Assembly: GCA_900548815.1 (NCBI GenBank) | Contig: URLR01000042.1 | Span: forward strand, 1-17,783 | Direction of reading: 5' to 3' | DNA length: 17,783 nt | Source: an uncultured Collinsella sp. | GTDB lineage: Bacteria > Actinomycetota > Coriobacteriia > Coriobacteriales > Coriobacteriaceae | In this document: in pieces, positions 1 through 7,283 of the stretch | How positions within the stretch are numbered: position 1 is the stretch's first letter | Layout of the letters: every line of letters starts with the position of its first letter | The notes under the pieces: generated by a model | What the model saw: the letters and a program-made list of their open reading frames with translations, nothing else | Databases searched by the model: none | Told to the model about the DNA's origin: nothing | Translations under genes and position numbers: made by a program

Positions 1-47
1 CTACACGAGCCTTATCGTCGGCAGCGTCAGATGTGTATAAGAGACAG
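1..47 (+). other. Illumina Nextera i5 adapter (artefact)
   Basis: Positions 1-6 match the end of the P5 primer, 7-14 (GAGCCTTA) match a Nextera XT v2 i5 index (S521 from memory), 15-28 are TCGTCGGCAGCGTC and 29-47 are the 19-bp Tn5 mosaic end. None of this is genomic. Open frames read through it begin with the false peptides MYKRQ or MCIRDS. Real sequence starts at 48. Confidence 0.98.
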
Positions 48-1553
48 CTTCCCGGCCAGGTCCTGCGTGTGCGCCCCGGAGAGTCCATCCCTGTCGATGG
101 CGTGGTGCTCGAGGGCAGCTCGGCCGTGGACGAGAGCGCGCTCACCGGCGAGTCCATCCCCGTGGAAAAGACCACCGGCGACACCGTCAACGCCGCTACT
201 GTCAACCGCACCGGCTCGTTTACCTTCCGTGCCACACGCGTGGGTGCCGAGACATCGCTCGCCAAGATCATCAAGCTCGTCGAGGATGCCAACGCCACCA
301 AGGCGCCCATCGCCCGCATGGCCGACAAGGTCGCCGGCGTGTTCGTGCCCGTGGTGTTTGCAATCTCGGCCGCGACCTTTGTGGTGTGGATGGCACTGAC
401 CGGCAGCATAAACGAGGCGCTCACCTCCGCCGTGGCCGTGCTGGTGATCAGTTGCCCGTGCGCGCTCGGCCTGGCTACGCCCGTCGCCATTATGGTGGGC
501 ACCGGCAAGGGCGCCGAGATGGGCATTCTGTTTAAGAGCGCCGAGGCGCTGGAGAACCTGCGCAGCGTGGGCACCGTGGTGCTCGACAAGACAGGTACCG
601 TCACTCGCGGCAAGCCGGCCGTGACCGACATTGTGGTTGCCGCGCACGCCGACGGCTCGCCTGCCATGAGCGAAAAGGCACTGCTCAAGCTGGCCGCCGC
701 ATTGGAACGCTCAAGCGAGCACCCGCTGGCCGAGGCGATTATGGCCGAGTGCGAGACACGCGGAATTGTCGCCCGCACCGTCGAGGACTTTGCCGCTGTG
801 CCCGGTCGTGGCGTTACGGCGCGCGAGGGACAAAATGTCATCGCCGCCGGCAACGTGCGCCTGATGGACGAGCTGGGCGTGGTGGTGCCCGCTGGCCTTG
901 CCGAACAGCTCGCCGCCGAGGGCAAGACGCCGTTGTTCTTTACCAAGAATGGAGAGCTTGTCGGCACCATTGCCGTGGCTGACGAAGTCAAGGAGACAAG
1001 CGCCGAGGCTATCGCCGCGCTGCGTTCGCTCGGCGTCGATGTGCGCATGCTCACCGGCGACAACCGCGTGACGGCCGAAGCAATCGCCCGCCGCGTGGGA
1101 CTGAACAGCAAGCAGGTCATCGCCGACGTCCTCCCCGCCGACAAGGAGCGCCACGTGCGCGAGCTGCAGAATGCGGGCGGCAAGGTCGCCATGGTGGGCG
1201 ACGGCATCAACGACTCCCCCGCCCTGGCGCGCGCCGACGTGGGCCTTGCTATCGGCACCGGCGCCGACATCGCCAAGGAAGGGGCAGACGTAGTGCTCAT
1301 GCGCAGTGACCTCATGGACGTTGCCCGCGCCATCGAGCTTTCGCGCGCCACGATCCGCAACATCAAGCAGGACCTATTCTGGGCGCTGTTCTACAACGGC
1401 ATCGGTATTCCGCTCGCCGCGGGCGTGTTCTTCCCCCTCACCGGTTGGCAACTCCCGCCGATGTTTGGTGCCGCGGCCATGAGCCTGTCGAGCGTGTGCG
1501 TCGTAAGCAACGCACTGCGCCTGAAATCCTTTAAGCCTAAGACGGCGCGCTGA
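48..1553 (+). CDS. copA: Cu(I)-exporting P1B-type ATPase, C-terminal part (truncated by contig end)
   Basis: This inner-membrane pump uses ATP to export Cu(I). About 501 codons remain, starting inside the actuator domain; the N-terminal metal-binding domain(s) and first membrane helices lie off the contig. The actuator TGES motif is near position 156. The membrane metal site CPC, followed by ALGLATP, is at 453-461. The phosphorylation motif DKTGT starts at 585. An HP motif (SSEHPLAEAI) is near 717. MLTGDN is near 1047 and GDGINDSPAL near 1198. The tail holds a YN pair in the penultimate helix and MSLSS in the last helix, the arrangement known for Cu(I)-type P1B-1 pumps rather than Zn/Cd pumps. 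The frame is intact to TGA. A copper chaperone and a CsoR repressor follow on the same strand, which fits copper. Silver transport is also possible. Confidence 0.95.
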   Translation, partial: LPGQVLRVRPGESIPVDGVVLEGSSAVDESALTGESIPVEKTTGDTVNAATVNRTGSFTFRATRVGAETSLAKIIKLVEDANATKAPIARMADKVAGVFVPVVFAISAATFVVWMALTGSINEALTSAVAVLVISCPCALGLATPVAIMVGTGKGAEMGILFKSAEALENLRSVGTVVLDKTGTVTRGKPAVTDIVVAAHADGSPAMSEKALLKLAAALERSSEHPLAEAIMAECETRGIVARTVEDFAAVPGRGVTAREGQNVIAAGNVRLMDELGVVVPAGLAEQLAAEGKTPLFFTKNGELVGTIAVADEVKETSAEAIAALRSLGVDVRMLTGDNRVTAEAIARRVGLNSKQVIADVLPADKERHVRELQNAGGKVAMVGDGINDSPALARADVGLAIGTGADIAKEGADVVLMRSDLMDVARAIELSRATIRNIKQDLFWALFYNGIGIPLAAGVFFPLTGWQLPPMFGAAAMSLSSVCVVSNALRLKSFKPKTAR

Positions 1554-1643
1554 AGCACCCGACCTTGCCCCTCAAACCGTCGCTCGCGTACCCAAGTACG
1601 CTTCGCTCCTCTTTCGGGGCAATCTCGGGCACCTCAGCGCGCC
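1544..1643 (+). terminator. Large imperfect inverted repeat overlapping the copA stop codon; possible terminator
   Basis: Arms 1544-1571 and 1616-1643 are 28 nt each and pair with only a few mismatches. The left arm contains the last copA codons and the stop. The 44-nt loop holds a smaller hairpin, GCGTAC (1586-1591) with GTACGC (1596-1601). The right arm is followed by only a short TTT, so termination is plausible but not clear. It separates copA from copZ. Confidence 0.55.
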
Positions 1644-1705
1644 TTTAAGATGACGCTGTTCACGACTAAACTGTCAGATAATCTCGATCGATAAGGAGTA
1701 CACCC

Positions 1706-1927
1706 ATGCGTTACACAATCAAGACTTCGGGCCTTATGTGCGGCCACTGCGACGCTACTGTCGAGACGGCACTGCTCAACGTTGCCGGCGTGACCGACGC
1801 CGACGCCGATCACGAGACCCAGACCGTCCAGGTGGAGTGCGCCGACACCGTGACCGCCGAGCAGCTCGCCGCCGCCGTCGAGGGCGCCGGGGAGAAGTTC
1901 CACGCCCTTTCGGTGACCGCAGCCTAG
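1706..1927 (+). CDS. copZ: Copper chaperone, single heavy-metal-associated (HMA) domain protein
   Basis: This 73-aa protein is one HMA domain. The Cu(I)-binding motif GLMCGHC supplies Cys12 and Cys15 (MxCxxC), and the length and pattern fit the ferredoxin-like CopZ/Atx1 fold. Known members carry Cu(I) in the cytoplasm and hand it to the ATPase or to the CsoR repressor. AAGGAG lies about 8 nt before the ATG and fixes the start. It sits 152 bp after copA, beyond the large inverted repeat, and a GATAAT-like -10 at 1677-1682 suggests it may also have its own promoter, although no convincing -35 is visible. A mercury or generic metal-binding protein is the alternative, but the copA and csoR neighbours favour copper. 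Confidence 0.9.
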   Translation: MRYTIKTSGLMCGHCDATVETALLNVAGVTDADADHETQTVQVECADTVTAEQLAAAVEGAGEKFHALSVTAA

Positions 1928-1955
1928 CTGCCACCGCACCAGCAGGCACCGCTGT

Positions 1956-1981
1956 CGGCCGACATAGCCGGCCGACATAGC
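1956..1981. repeat. 13-bp tandem duplication
   Basis: CGGCCGACATAGC occurs twice in direct tandem (1956-1968 and 1969-1981) between copZ and the next palindrome. It is noncoding and probably a replication-slippage duplication. Confidence 0.8.
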
Positions 1982-2015
1982 CGCCCAGCAACCACCGCTC
2001 AACCAGCCCTTCAGA

Positions 2016-2082
2016 AGTTGCGGTGAAATAGTTCTTGATTGAAGGCTTGGAGCGCTAAAACAGGAACTATTTCACCGCAACT
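2016..2082. repeat. 67-bp palindromic element, family 2, copy 1
   Basis: A perfect 19-bp inverted repeat (2016-2034 with 2064-2082) encloses a 29-nt loop. The outer arm AGTTGCGGTGAAATAG recurs in a second 67-bp element at 16609-16675. It lies between copZ and csoR. The open frame upstream of the csoR ATG runs back into this element, so that frame's earlier ATG is not the true start. Confidence 0.85.
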
Positions 2083-2125
2083 GACGGGGGGCATCCGGAA
2101 GATCGACCAGAAACGAGGACCCGCC

Positions 2126-2398
2126 ATGATGGCAGACCACAAATCGGTGACCCGCATGCTCAAGACGGCACGCGGTCAGATTGACGGCATCCTGCGGATG
2201 GTCGAGGAGGACCGCTACTGCGTCGACATTTCTACGCAGCTCATGGCCACACAGGCACTCATCGCCCGCATCAACGCCGATGTGTTGAAGGCACACATCG
2301 AGGGCTGCGTCGCCTCGGCCATCGAATCGGGCGACGAGGAGCTCAAAGCCGCCAAGCTCGCCGAGATCGAACGCGTCGTCGACAAACTCGCCAAGTAA
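2126..2398 (+). CDS. csoR: CsoR-family copper-sensing transcriptional repressor
   Basis: This 90-aa all-helical regulator belongs to the CsoR/RcnR family. The family's Cu(I) ligands appear as Cys32, His57 and Cys61, with the same 25- and 4-residue spacings as Cys36-His61-Cys65 of Mycobacterium tuberculosis CsoR. Known members are tetramers that repress copper-export genes and release DNA when they bind Cu(I). GAGGA at 2115-2119 lies 6 nt before the ATG at 2126; a second ATG at 2129 is equally possible. An earlier in-frame ATG at 2039 lies inside a palindromic repeat and is rejected. The neighbours copA and copZ support a copper role. The operator was not identified; it probably lies upstream of copA, off the contig. 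Confidence 0.92.
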   Translation: MMADHKSVTRMLKTARGQIDGILRMVEEDRYCVDISTQLMATQALIARINADVLKAHIEGCVASAIESGDEELKAAKLAEIERVVDKLAK

Positions 2399-2399
2399 T

Positions 2400-2489
2400 T
2401 GGTGCAAGGGAGTCAGGTTACTTTGCACCATCTTGGTGTAATGGGGACAGGTATGTTTGCACCGCATTGGTGCAGATTAACCTGTCCCC
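2400..2489 (+). repeat. Double palindrome after csoR (possible terminator or REP-like element)
   Basis: The first hairpin pairs TGGTGCAA (2400-2407) with TTGCACCA (2423-2430), starting just after the csoR stop. The second pairs GGGGACAGGT (2443-2452) with ACCTGTCCCC (2480-2489) and encloses a smaller hairpin, GCACC/GGTGC (2459-2463 and 2469-2473). The repeated GGTGCA words suggest one composite element. There is no strong T-tract. Confidence 0.6.
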
Positions 2490-2544
2490 CTTGCTCTAAA
2501 TCGGGTATAAAGGCGTGCAGCATATCGAACGAAAGGCAATTTGC

Positions 2545-3018
2545 ATGAATGACTTTATGAAGGGTCGCAATGGTGCCGATGAACTCACCATCGTGATGGG
2601 TTTTGCGGGTATTGTCATCGCGATGATCGGATCGATAGCCCGCATCCAGTGGCTCAGCTGGATTGCCATCGCCGTAATCGTGATTGCCGTGCTGCGCGGC
2701 CTGTCCAAAAATATCGATGCACGTCGCAAGGAGAACGAGGCCTTTGTCGCCGGCTCGGCTAAGGTCCCCGGCTTGGGCAAGTTCGTCGCCAGCTTGGGCG
2801 GCGGGGCCGCAGCGGCCAGCACCTCACGCGCGGCCGGCACCAGTAAGGAAGACTTTGAGCGTGCCAAGCGCACGGCCAAGAAGATGTGGAAGGGTCGCAA
2901 GACTACGGCATACCTCAAGTGCCCCAACTGCGGCCAGATGCTCTCCGTTCCCAAGGGCAAGGGCAAGATCCGCGTCACCTGCCCCAAGTGCCATGCCAAG
3001 ATGGAAACGCGCTCGTAG
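2545..3018 (+). CDS. Small membrane protein with C-terminal zinc ribbon, function unknown
   Basis: This 157-aa protein has two closely spaced hydrophobic segments (about residues 14-33 and 36-52), a basic, alanine/glycine-rich linker, and a C-terminal zinc ribbon with Cys126-x2-Cys129 and Cys146-x2-Cys149 (CPNCG and CPKCH). The ribbon is preceded by a lysine/arginine-rich stretch, so it probably faces the cytoplasm and may bind nucleic acid or protein; that is inference. The ATG at 2545 is chosen because the mature-looking sequence MNDFMKG follows a GAAAGG element; the in-frame ATG at 2515 has no ribosome binding site. A TATAAA at 2506-2511 is a possible -10. It is convergent with the amidohydrolase gene. 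I do not recognise a named family. Confidence 0.8.
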   Translation: MNDFMKGRNGADELTIVMGFAGIVIAMIGSIARIQWLSWIAIAVIVIAVLRGLSKNIDARRKENEAFVAGSAKVPGLGKFVASLGGGAAAASTSRAAGTSKEDFERAKRTAKKMWKGRKTTAYLKCPNCGQMLSVPKGKGKIRVTCPKCHAKMETRS

Positions 3019-3082
3019 CGCCCGCACGCGGGACAAATTAATTAGGTTTGTTTGTCCCAAATCCTAAGTATTTGTTCGATAA

Positions 3083-3117
3083 AAAAGCCGAGGCCTCGTG
3101 TTGAGACCTCGGCTTTT
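3083..3117. terminator. Bidirectional rho-independent terminator
   Basis: A 15-bp stem with one mismatch (3083-3097 with 3103-3117) has a 5-nt loop, AAAAAA on its left and TTTT on its right. It lies between the convergent genes 2545-3018 (+) and 3151-4521 (-) and can serve both. Confidence 0.9.
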
Positions 3118-3150
3118 GCATGCGGCAACGGAGCCGCCCCTTTGTCACAC

Positions 3151-4521
3151 CTACGCCACGCCGTCGCGGGCAAGCTCCTCGGCCAACGCCTCGGCAGGCA
3201 TGTCCATAATCGTGTCGAGCTCGTTATCAACCTCGGGGATACGCTTCACCTTGAGCTTGCGCACCAGATCACCGCGACACATCACGTGCATCGGCTCACG
3301 CAGAGCGCACAGATCATCGAGCGGGTTCTCGCGCGTCACCAGGATATCAGCGGCCTTACCGCACTCGATTGTGCCGGTCTCGCCGCCCAGCCCCAGCAGC
3401 TCGGCATTGACCTGCGTGGCCGTATGCAGCGCGAAGGCGTTGCTCACACCCACGTACTTGGCAAAATAGGCCACCTCGCGCCACATGTCGTACTGGGTCA
3501 CGAACGGACAGCTCGAATCCGTGCCTAGGCCCACCCTAACACCAGCTTCCAGTGCGGCACGGGCGCTCTCGATGATGCCCGAGCACACGATGTCGCCGTT
3601 CTTCTTTTGCGTATCGGTCGAATGAGTCTTTTCCGGATCGAGCAATACAAACGGCAGCGCCGGGCTGATAGTGCAGGTAACGCTGGGCGCACGCCCCTCA
3701 AGCTGTGTGCCCGCGGCGCCGCGGTACAGCTCCAGGATCTCGGGCGTCAACGGAGCGCCGTGCTCAATCGTGTCAACGCCGGCCTCAAGCGCGGCCTTCA
3801 CGCCCTCGGTACTCTCGACATGAGCCATAACCGGAAGGCCCATATCGTGCGCCGCCTTGCACGCCGCTGCGGCAACCTCCACGGGCATACGCAGCACACC
3901 CGGCTCGCCCACCTCGGTCGCGTCGAACACGCCACCCGTTACGAACAGTTTAATGACGTCGGCACCGCGCGCATACAGGTCGCGCACCTGTTCGGCTGCC
4001 TCGGCGGGACTGTTGGCCACCTGAGCGAACAAGCCCGCACCATGGCCGCCCGGCACCGTGATGCCCGTTCCCGGCGCCACCAGGCGAGGACCCTGATACC
4101 TGCCGGCATCGATAGCATCGCGCACGGCAAGATCGGCAAACAGCGGGTCGCCCGCGCCGCGCACCGTGGTCACGCCACTTGCCAGCTGTTGTTGGGCGCT
4201 GCCCTTAAGAATGTGGCGGACAATGGCGCGCCCCACGGGATTATCGAGCTTCTTCATCAGCGCGCCCGCATCGCCCGCCGAAACCGGCTTGCCCGAACCG
4301 CACAAATGCACATGCATATTGATGAGGCCCGGCATGAGATACGCCCCTGCCAGGTCGATGACCTCGGCACCTGCAGGCGCCTGCGCCACGGCACTCGGCC
4401 CCATCCACGTGATGAGACCACGCTCAACGACCACGGCCATATCGGGCTGCGGCTCCATATGTTCCGAACCATCCAGGACGGTCGCATTGATAAACAACGT
4501 GGAACGATCGGCAGACGCCAT
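3151..4521 (-). CDS. Metal-dependent amidohydrolase (imidazolonepropionase/prolidase-like subgroup)
   Basis: This 456-aa protein is a cytosolic amidohydrolase-superfamily TIM-barrel enzyme. Metal-binding and catalytic residues are visible in order: His70 and His72 (NMHVH), Lys191 (DVIKLF, the position usually carboxylated to bridge two metals), His234 (MAHVES), His254 (IEHGAP) and Asp335 (GLGTDSS). The N- and C-terminal segments form the small beta-sandwich typical of the superfamily. Relatives hydrolyse cyclic amides or dipeptides (Xaa-Pro type); the substrate cannot be read from sequence. The start at 4521 follows GGGAGGAG at good spacing; the in-frame ATG at 4554 has no ribosome binding site. 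It looks monocistronic, with its own promoter and a shared terminator. Confidence 0.88.
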   Translation of the reverse strand: MASADRSTLFINATVLDGSEHMEPQPDMAVVVERGLITWMGPSAVAQAPAGAEVIDLAGAYLMPGLINMHVHLCGSGKPVSAGDAGALMKKLDNPVGRAIVRHILKGSAQQQLASGVTTVRGAGDPLFADLAVRDAIDAGRYQGPRLVAPGTGITVPGGHGAGLFAQVANSPAEAAEQVRDLYARGADVIKLFVTGGVFDATEVGEPGVLRMPVEVAAAACKAAHDMGLPVMAHVESTEGVKAALEAGVDTIEHGAPLTPEILELYRGAAGTQLEGRAPSVTCTISPALPFVLLDPEKTHSTDTQKKNGDIVCSGIIESARAALEAGVRVGLGTDSSCPFVTQYDMWREVAYFAKYVGVSNAFALHTATQVNAELLGLGGETGTIECGKAADILVTRENPLDDLCALREPMHVMCRGDLVRKLKVKRIPEVDNELDTIMDMPAEALAEELARDGVA

Positions 4522-4560
4522 ATCGAGCTCCTCCCTCACGATTAACTTGAACATTTGTCC

Positions 4561-4591
4561 ATTATCATCTAATGCAGCGAACTAAAGTCAA
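4561..4591 (-). promoter_or_regulatory. Candidate promoter of the amidohydrolase gene
   Basis: On the minus strand TTGACT (4586-4591) is followed after 19 nt by GATAAT (4561-4566), about 40 nt before the chosen ATG. The hexamers are good but the spacer is longer than the usual 16-18 nt. Confidence 0.4.
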
Positions 4592-4674
4592 ACATATCGG
4601 TTAACGGAGGGAAGAGAGAGATGTAGGGACAAACGGAGACAGCGCGGCGTTGCTCTGGCCGTGCTGACGAAACA

Positions 4675-5050
4675 TCTCAATCTGTAACAGATACGGCCCC
4701 AAACACCCCCCCATATGTTACAGATTGAGATTTTCAGTCACACGCCCAGCCTTTATCTCAATCTGTAACAGGTAGACCAGTTTTCAGCCGCCAGATGTTA
4801 CAGATTGAGATTTTTCGTCAGCCGCCAACCTTCCGTCTCGATCTGTAACAGTTAGAAGGTAAAACAGTCCTTTGTTGTTACAGATCGAGACATTCCCCAG
4901 CCCCATCGTCAAACGTCTAAATCTGTAACAGGTAGACAGGTTTTCGGCCTCTAGATGTTACAGATTGAGATCTTTTAGCGGTAGCCAACCTTTTGTCTTG
5001 ATCTGTAACAGTTGCGAGGCCAAACGGCCCCTTATTGTTACAAATTGAGA
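4675..5050 (+). repeat. Alternating inverted-repeat array A (5 hairpin units, 80-81 bp period)
   Basis: Five units: 4675-4730, 4756-4810, 4836-4890, 4916-4970, 4996-5050. Each has a 15-nt left arm (consensus TCTCRATCTGTAACA), a 25-26-nt loop and a 15-nt right arm (TGTTACAGATYGAGA). Units are separated by 25-nt linkers, so arms alternate in orientation about every 40 nt. Units 1-3 have perfect 15-bp stems; unit 4 has one mismatch; unit 5 is more degenerate. Loops share a directional pattern (GGTAGACC..TTTT..GCC...AGA). Several right arms are followed by TTTT. The array ends 9 bp from the stop codon of the nuclease-like gene. No ORF is supported inside it. Confidence 0.95.
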
Positions 5051-5059
5051 CGGTCCGCT

Positions 5060-6130
5060 TCAGCGCCCATACCACTGGTGTCTCCATTCCTCAGCCAAAT
5101 CGGCCCGTCGCGGAATACCCGCCAGCCTCATCTTCTCAACCAGCTTTCCCGGATTCTTGAGTTCATCAAACGTGAACCGAAGCACCTTGTGCCCGAGCAT
5201 TGTCAGATGAGATTCCCGCTGACGCTCTGCCACGAACGGGTCGACCGACTCCCGACCCTCGCCGTTCTGCAAGGTATACTTCCCCTTTCCGTCGAGCTCG
5301 CCGATGACACATGTCCCGTCCTCGAGCCTCCAGAAATAATCGACCCGAAACACCTGGCTCGGATCGAGCGGGTCGCGAAACTCCGCCTGCAGCTCCGGAA
5401 CCGGAAAGCCGTACGCAATAAAGAACGCCCGAAAACGAGACTCGCCGCCGTTTTCGGACAGCCCGTCCGCATACGACGCGATCACCTGCGCCCTGCGATG
5501 CCCTCGCCTGCCCTCGCAATCCATACGAAGCCGCTCACAAAAGTCATCGCGCGATACGCCCTTTGCTCGCAACGCAGAATCGGCGATCGCCAGGCCATAC
5601 GAAAACGGCGCGCGCAGCAGGCAGTCCTCAACCGTGCGCCAAAACGGCGTCACCCGCACGCCGTCGACTTGTTCAAGCGCACACGCCGCCCGCGGACGCA
5701 ACAGCCGGCATCCTGCACTCAGCGGCACCGAGCAACCTGTCTTAACAAGATATCGTGGCCCGAGCAGATCATTCGGCACCTCCAGACCCCACAAAAGTGC
5801 CGCGTCATAACCCCAAAACGCCCAATCGGGATGAAACTCTGCAAGCCCTTTGATGGTGCGCAGCGCTCGCTCCGCCGGCGTCAACGCATCCCATTCATGC
5901 TGAAAACAGAAAAGGTGCGATTCGGGCTCCGCAATATCGTCTGTGCCCACATGGCGCCGCAGCCACATGAGCTCGGCATTGTCGTGCGTCACAACCGGCA
6001 CGCCTTGTTCAGCCGCCTCCGTGAGCCTGGCAAGCATCCTATTCCGCGCCAAGGTGTTACGCGTTGCATGCTTGTGTTTAAAAACGGTATTAGACACTTC
6101 CATCACCACCACATCGGAGAAATGGGCCAT
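5060..6130 (-). CDS. AbiEi-like protein with C-terminal DUF559/Vsr-like PD-(D/E)XK nuclease domain
   Basis: The 356-aa protein has two parts. Residues about 100-200 resemble the AbiEi-like region common in actinobacteria (FWGYDAALLWGL, then GVRVTPFWRTVEDCLLRAP and ADSALR). Residues about 230-335 resemble a DUF559/very-short-patch-repair-like fold: ESRFRAFF, then Asp264 (RVDYFW), Glu278 and Lys282 (GELDGKGKY), then a LGHKVLRFTFDEL strand-helix end. Asp-Glu-x-x-x-Lys matches a PD-(D/E)XK catalytic core, so DNA cleavage or nicking is plausible but inferred. No AbiEii-type toxin gene is adjacent. The start is uncertain: 6130 or 6103, neither with a strong ribosome binding site. The ATG at 6196 is rejected because it would put hairpin B1 in the reading frame. 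Repeat arrays lie 9 bp after the stop and 27 bp before the start, so any private promoter must overlap array B. Confidence 0.7.
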   Translation of the reverse strand: MAHFSDVVVMEVSNTVFKHKHATRNTLARNRMLARLTEAAEQGVPVVTHDNAELMWLRRHVGTDDIAEPESHLFCFQHEWDALTPAERALRTIKGLAEFHPDWAFWGYDAALLWGLEVPNDLLGPRYLVKTGCSVPLSAGCRLLRPRAACALEQVDGVRVTPFWRTVEDCLLRAPFSYGLAIADSALRAKGVSRDDFCERLRMDCEGRRGHRRAQVIASYADGLSENGGESRFRAFFIAYGFPVPELQAEFRDPLDPSQVFRVDYFWRLEDGTCVIGELDGKGKYTLQNGEGRESVDPFVAERQRESHLTMLGHKVLRFTFDELKNPGKLVEKMRLAGIPRRADLAEEWRHQWYGR

Positions 6131-6157
6131 CGCCGCTGTTGCCGCCGTCGACAAACG

Positions 6158-6534
6158 TCTCGACCTGTAACAGTTACGGGCACAAGCAGCCGCCAAACGT
6201 TACAGATCGAGACGTTCGCGCAGCATTGCACCTCTTTGTCTCGATCTGTAACAGGAAGACCGATTTTTGGCCGCTAGACGTTACAGATCAAGATCTTTCG
6301 GCACCGCGTCCAGCCTTTGTCTCGATCTATAACAGTTAGGTCGAATTTTGGCCTGTAGATGTTACAGATTGAGACATTCCCCCTGCCAGGTTCAAAACAT
6401 CTCGATCTGTAACAGTTAGACGTTCTCCGGGCCCCTAAACGTTACAGATTACGACAAACCAGCGGCGCCCAAACATTCGTCTCGATCTGTAACAGGAAGA
6501 CCGGTTTTTTGCCCCTGAACGTTACAGATCGAGA
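6158..6534 (+). repeat. Alternating inverted-repeat array B (5 hairpin units, 80-81 bp period)
   Basis: Units: 6158-6212, 6239-6293, 6320-6374, 6400-6454, 6480-6534, each exactly 55 bp with 25-26-nt linkers. Arms follow TCTCGATCTGTAACA and YGTTACAGATYGAGA. Four of five right arms begin CGTTACAG, against TGTTACAG in arrays A and C, which suggests amplification within the array. The third linker (6375-6399, starting CATTCCCC) matches the third linker of array A (4891-4915). The array lies between the unrecognised gene at 6576-7283 and the nuclease-like gene. Confidence 0.95.
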
Positions 6535-6575
6535 TATAAAGGCAGAAGGCAAGGCAGTCGACAGTTGCCCATCCC

Positions 6576-7283
6576 CTACTCCCATTCCTGTTCGTAGATG
6601 TTGAGAGACTTTACGTAGCGCCCCTGGGCGCCCATGATGTCGCGGACCAGCCTCAGAAAGAAGCTGATGCACGAGGTGTCGAAACCATCTTCCAGATCTT
6701 CCGGATGAACGGCGCCAGGCCCGTCGACCGCCGTATCGCTCAGGCGCGCTATGTCGTAGAGGTAGAGCTGCCCCGCCGTCAGCCAGACATCGTCGACGCA
6801 CGCAATACGCACCGCAATCGCACCTTCGCGCCAGTGCTCTTTTTGCACGATATGCGGGTCGTAGACATCAAAACGACGGTCGGTGCGCGTGTCACGCAGC
6901 GCGACCATACCGGTCGCCGGATCCTTGTCCAAAATGCCAAAGCGCGAAAAATACTGCGTGTCGCGCACTCGTTCGAGCCGTCTGAGCGAAGCAGGCGAAA
7001 GCGACGCCGGTGGCTCGTCCACATACAGCTCAAGCAGCGTCTTGCCATGGTAATAGGGACGCTCGAACAGCAGCCAATCGGTAAATGCCATGTTATAGGC
7101 CATGATTTCACTTTGCGATGGTTCTTCGCAATAGCTGAGCCATGGATCGACTATCACTTCGAACTGTTTCCGCGCCGACTCCAAAAACTGAAACTTGCGC
7201 AGCATCCAAAACTGGGCCATGTCAGCAATATCGTTACCGACAGCCTCGGCCAGACGTCCCCGGTCCAAAACATGATCAGCCAT
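6576..7283 (-). CDS. Conserved-looking hypothetical protein, 235 aa
   Basis: A soluble, acidic 235-aa protein with no signal peptide or membrane segment. The start is firm: GAGGAGG lies a few nucleotides before the ATG at 7283. The middle portion (about residues 65-130) has the pattern W-L-x-F-E-x-P-Y-Y-x-G-K-T-L-L-E-L-Y, then S-L-R-R-L-E-R, then F-x-I-L-x-K-D and L-R-D-T-R-T. This recalls the non-zinc part of some SEC-C-type bacterial hypothetical proteins, a weak impression from memory only. No metal motif or catalytic signature is evident. It is on the same strand as the nuclease-like gene, separated by array B, so readthrough from its promoter could express both. Function is unknown. Confidence 0.75.
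   Translation of the reverse strand: MADHVLDRGRLAEAVGNDIADMAQFWMLRKFQFLESARKQFEVIVDPWLSYCEEPSQSEIMAYNMAFTDWLLFERPYYHGKTLLELYVDEPPASLSPASLRRLERVRDTQYFSRFGILDKDPATGMVALRDTRTDRRFDVYDPHIVQKEHWREGAIAVRIACVDDVWLTAGQLYLYDIARLSDTAVDGPGAVHPEDLEDGFDTSCISFFLRLVRDIMGAQGRYVKSLNIYEQEWE

Noticed and set aside
2039..2125. Earlier csoR start at 2039
   Set aside because: It lies inside the 67-bp palindrome, and the ATG at 2126 has a proper ribosome binding site and family-like N-terminus.
3052..4585. Plus-strand open frames opposite the amidohydrolase gene
   Set aside because: Antisense shadows; the minus-strand protein has a full set of catalytic motifs.
4613..4626. Start-stop element (ATGTAG) after a purine-rich run near 4621
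   Set aside because: It follows a ribosome-binding-like GGAGGGAAGAGAGAG, but no gene follows on that strand and ATG-TAG occurs often by chance.
6131..6196. N-terminal extension of the nuclease-like protein to an ATG at 6196
   Set aside because: The extension would translate hairpin B1 of the repeat array, gives an unlikely arginine/cysteine-rich peptide and has no ribosome binding site.
4675..6534. CRISPR arrays
   Set aside because: Period and spacer length are superficially CRISPR-like, but the 15-nt repeats alternate in orientation, spacers resemble one another, and no cas gene is present.
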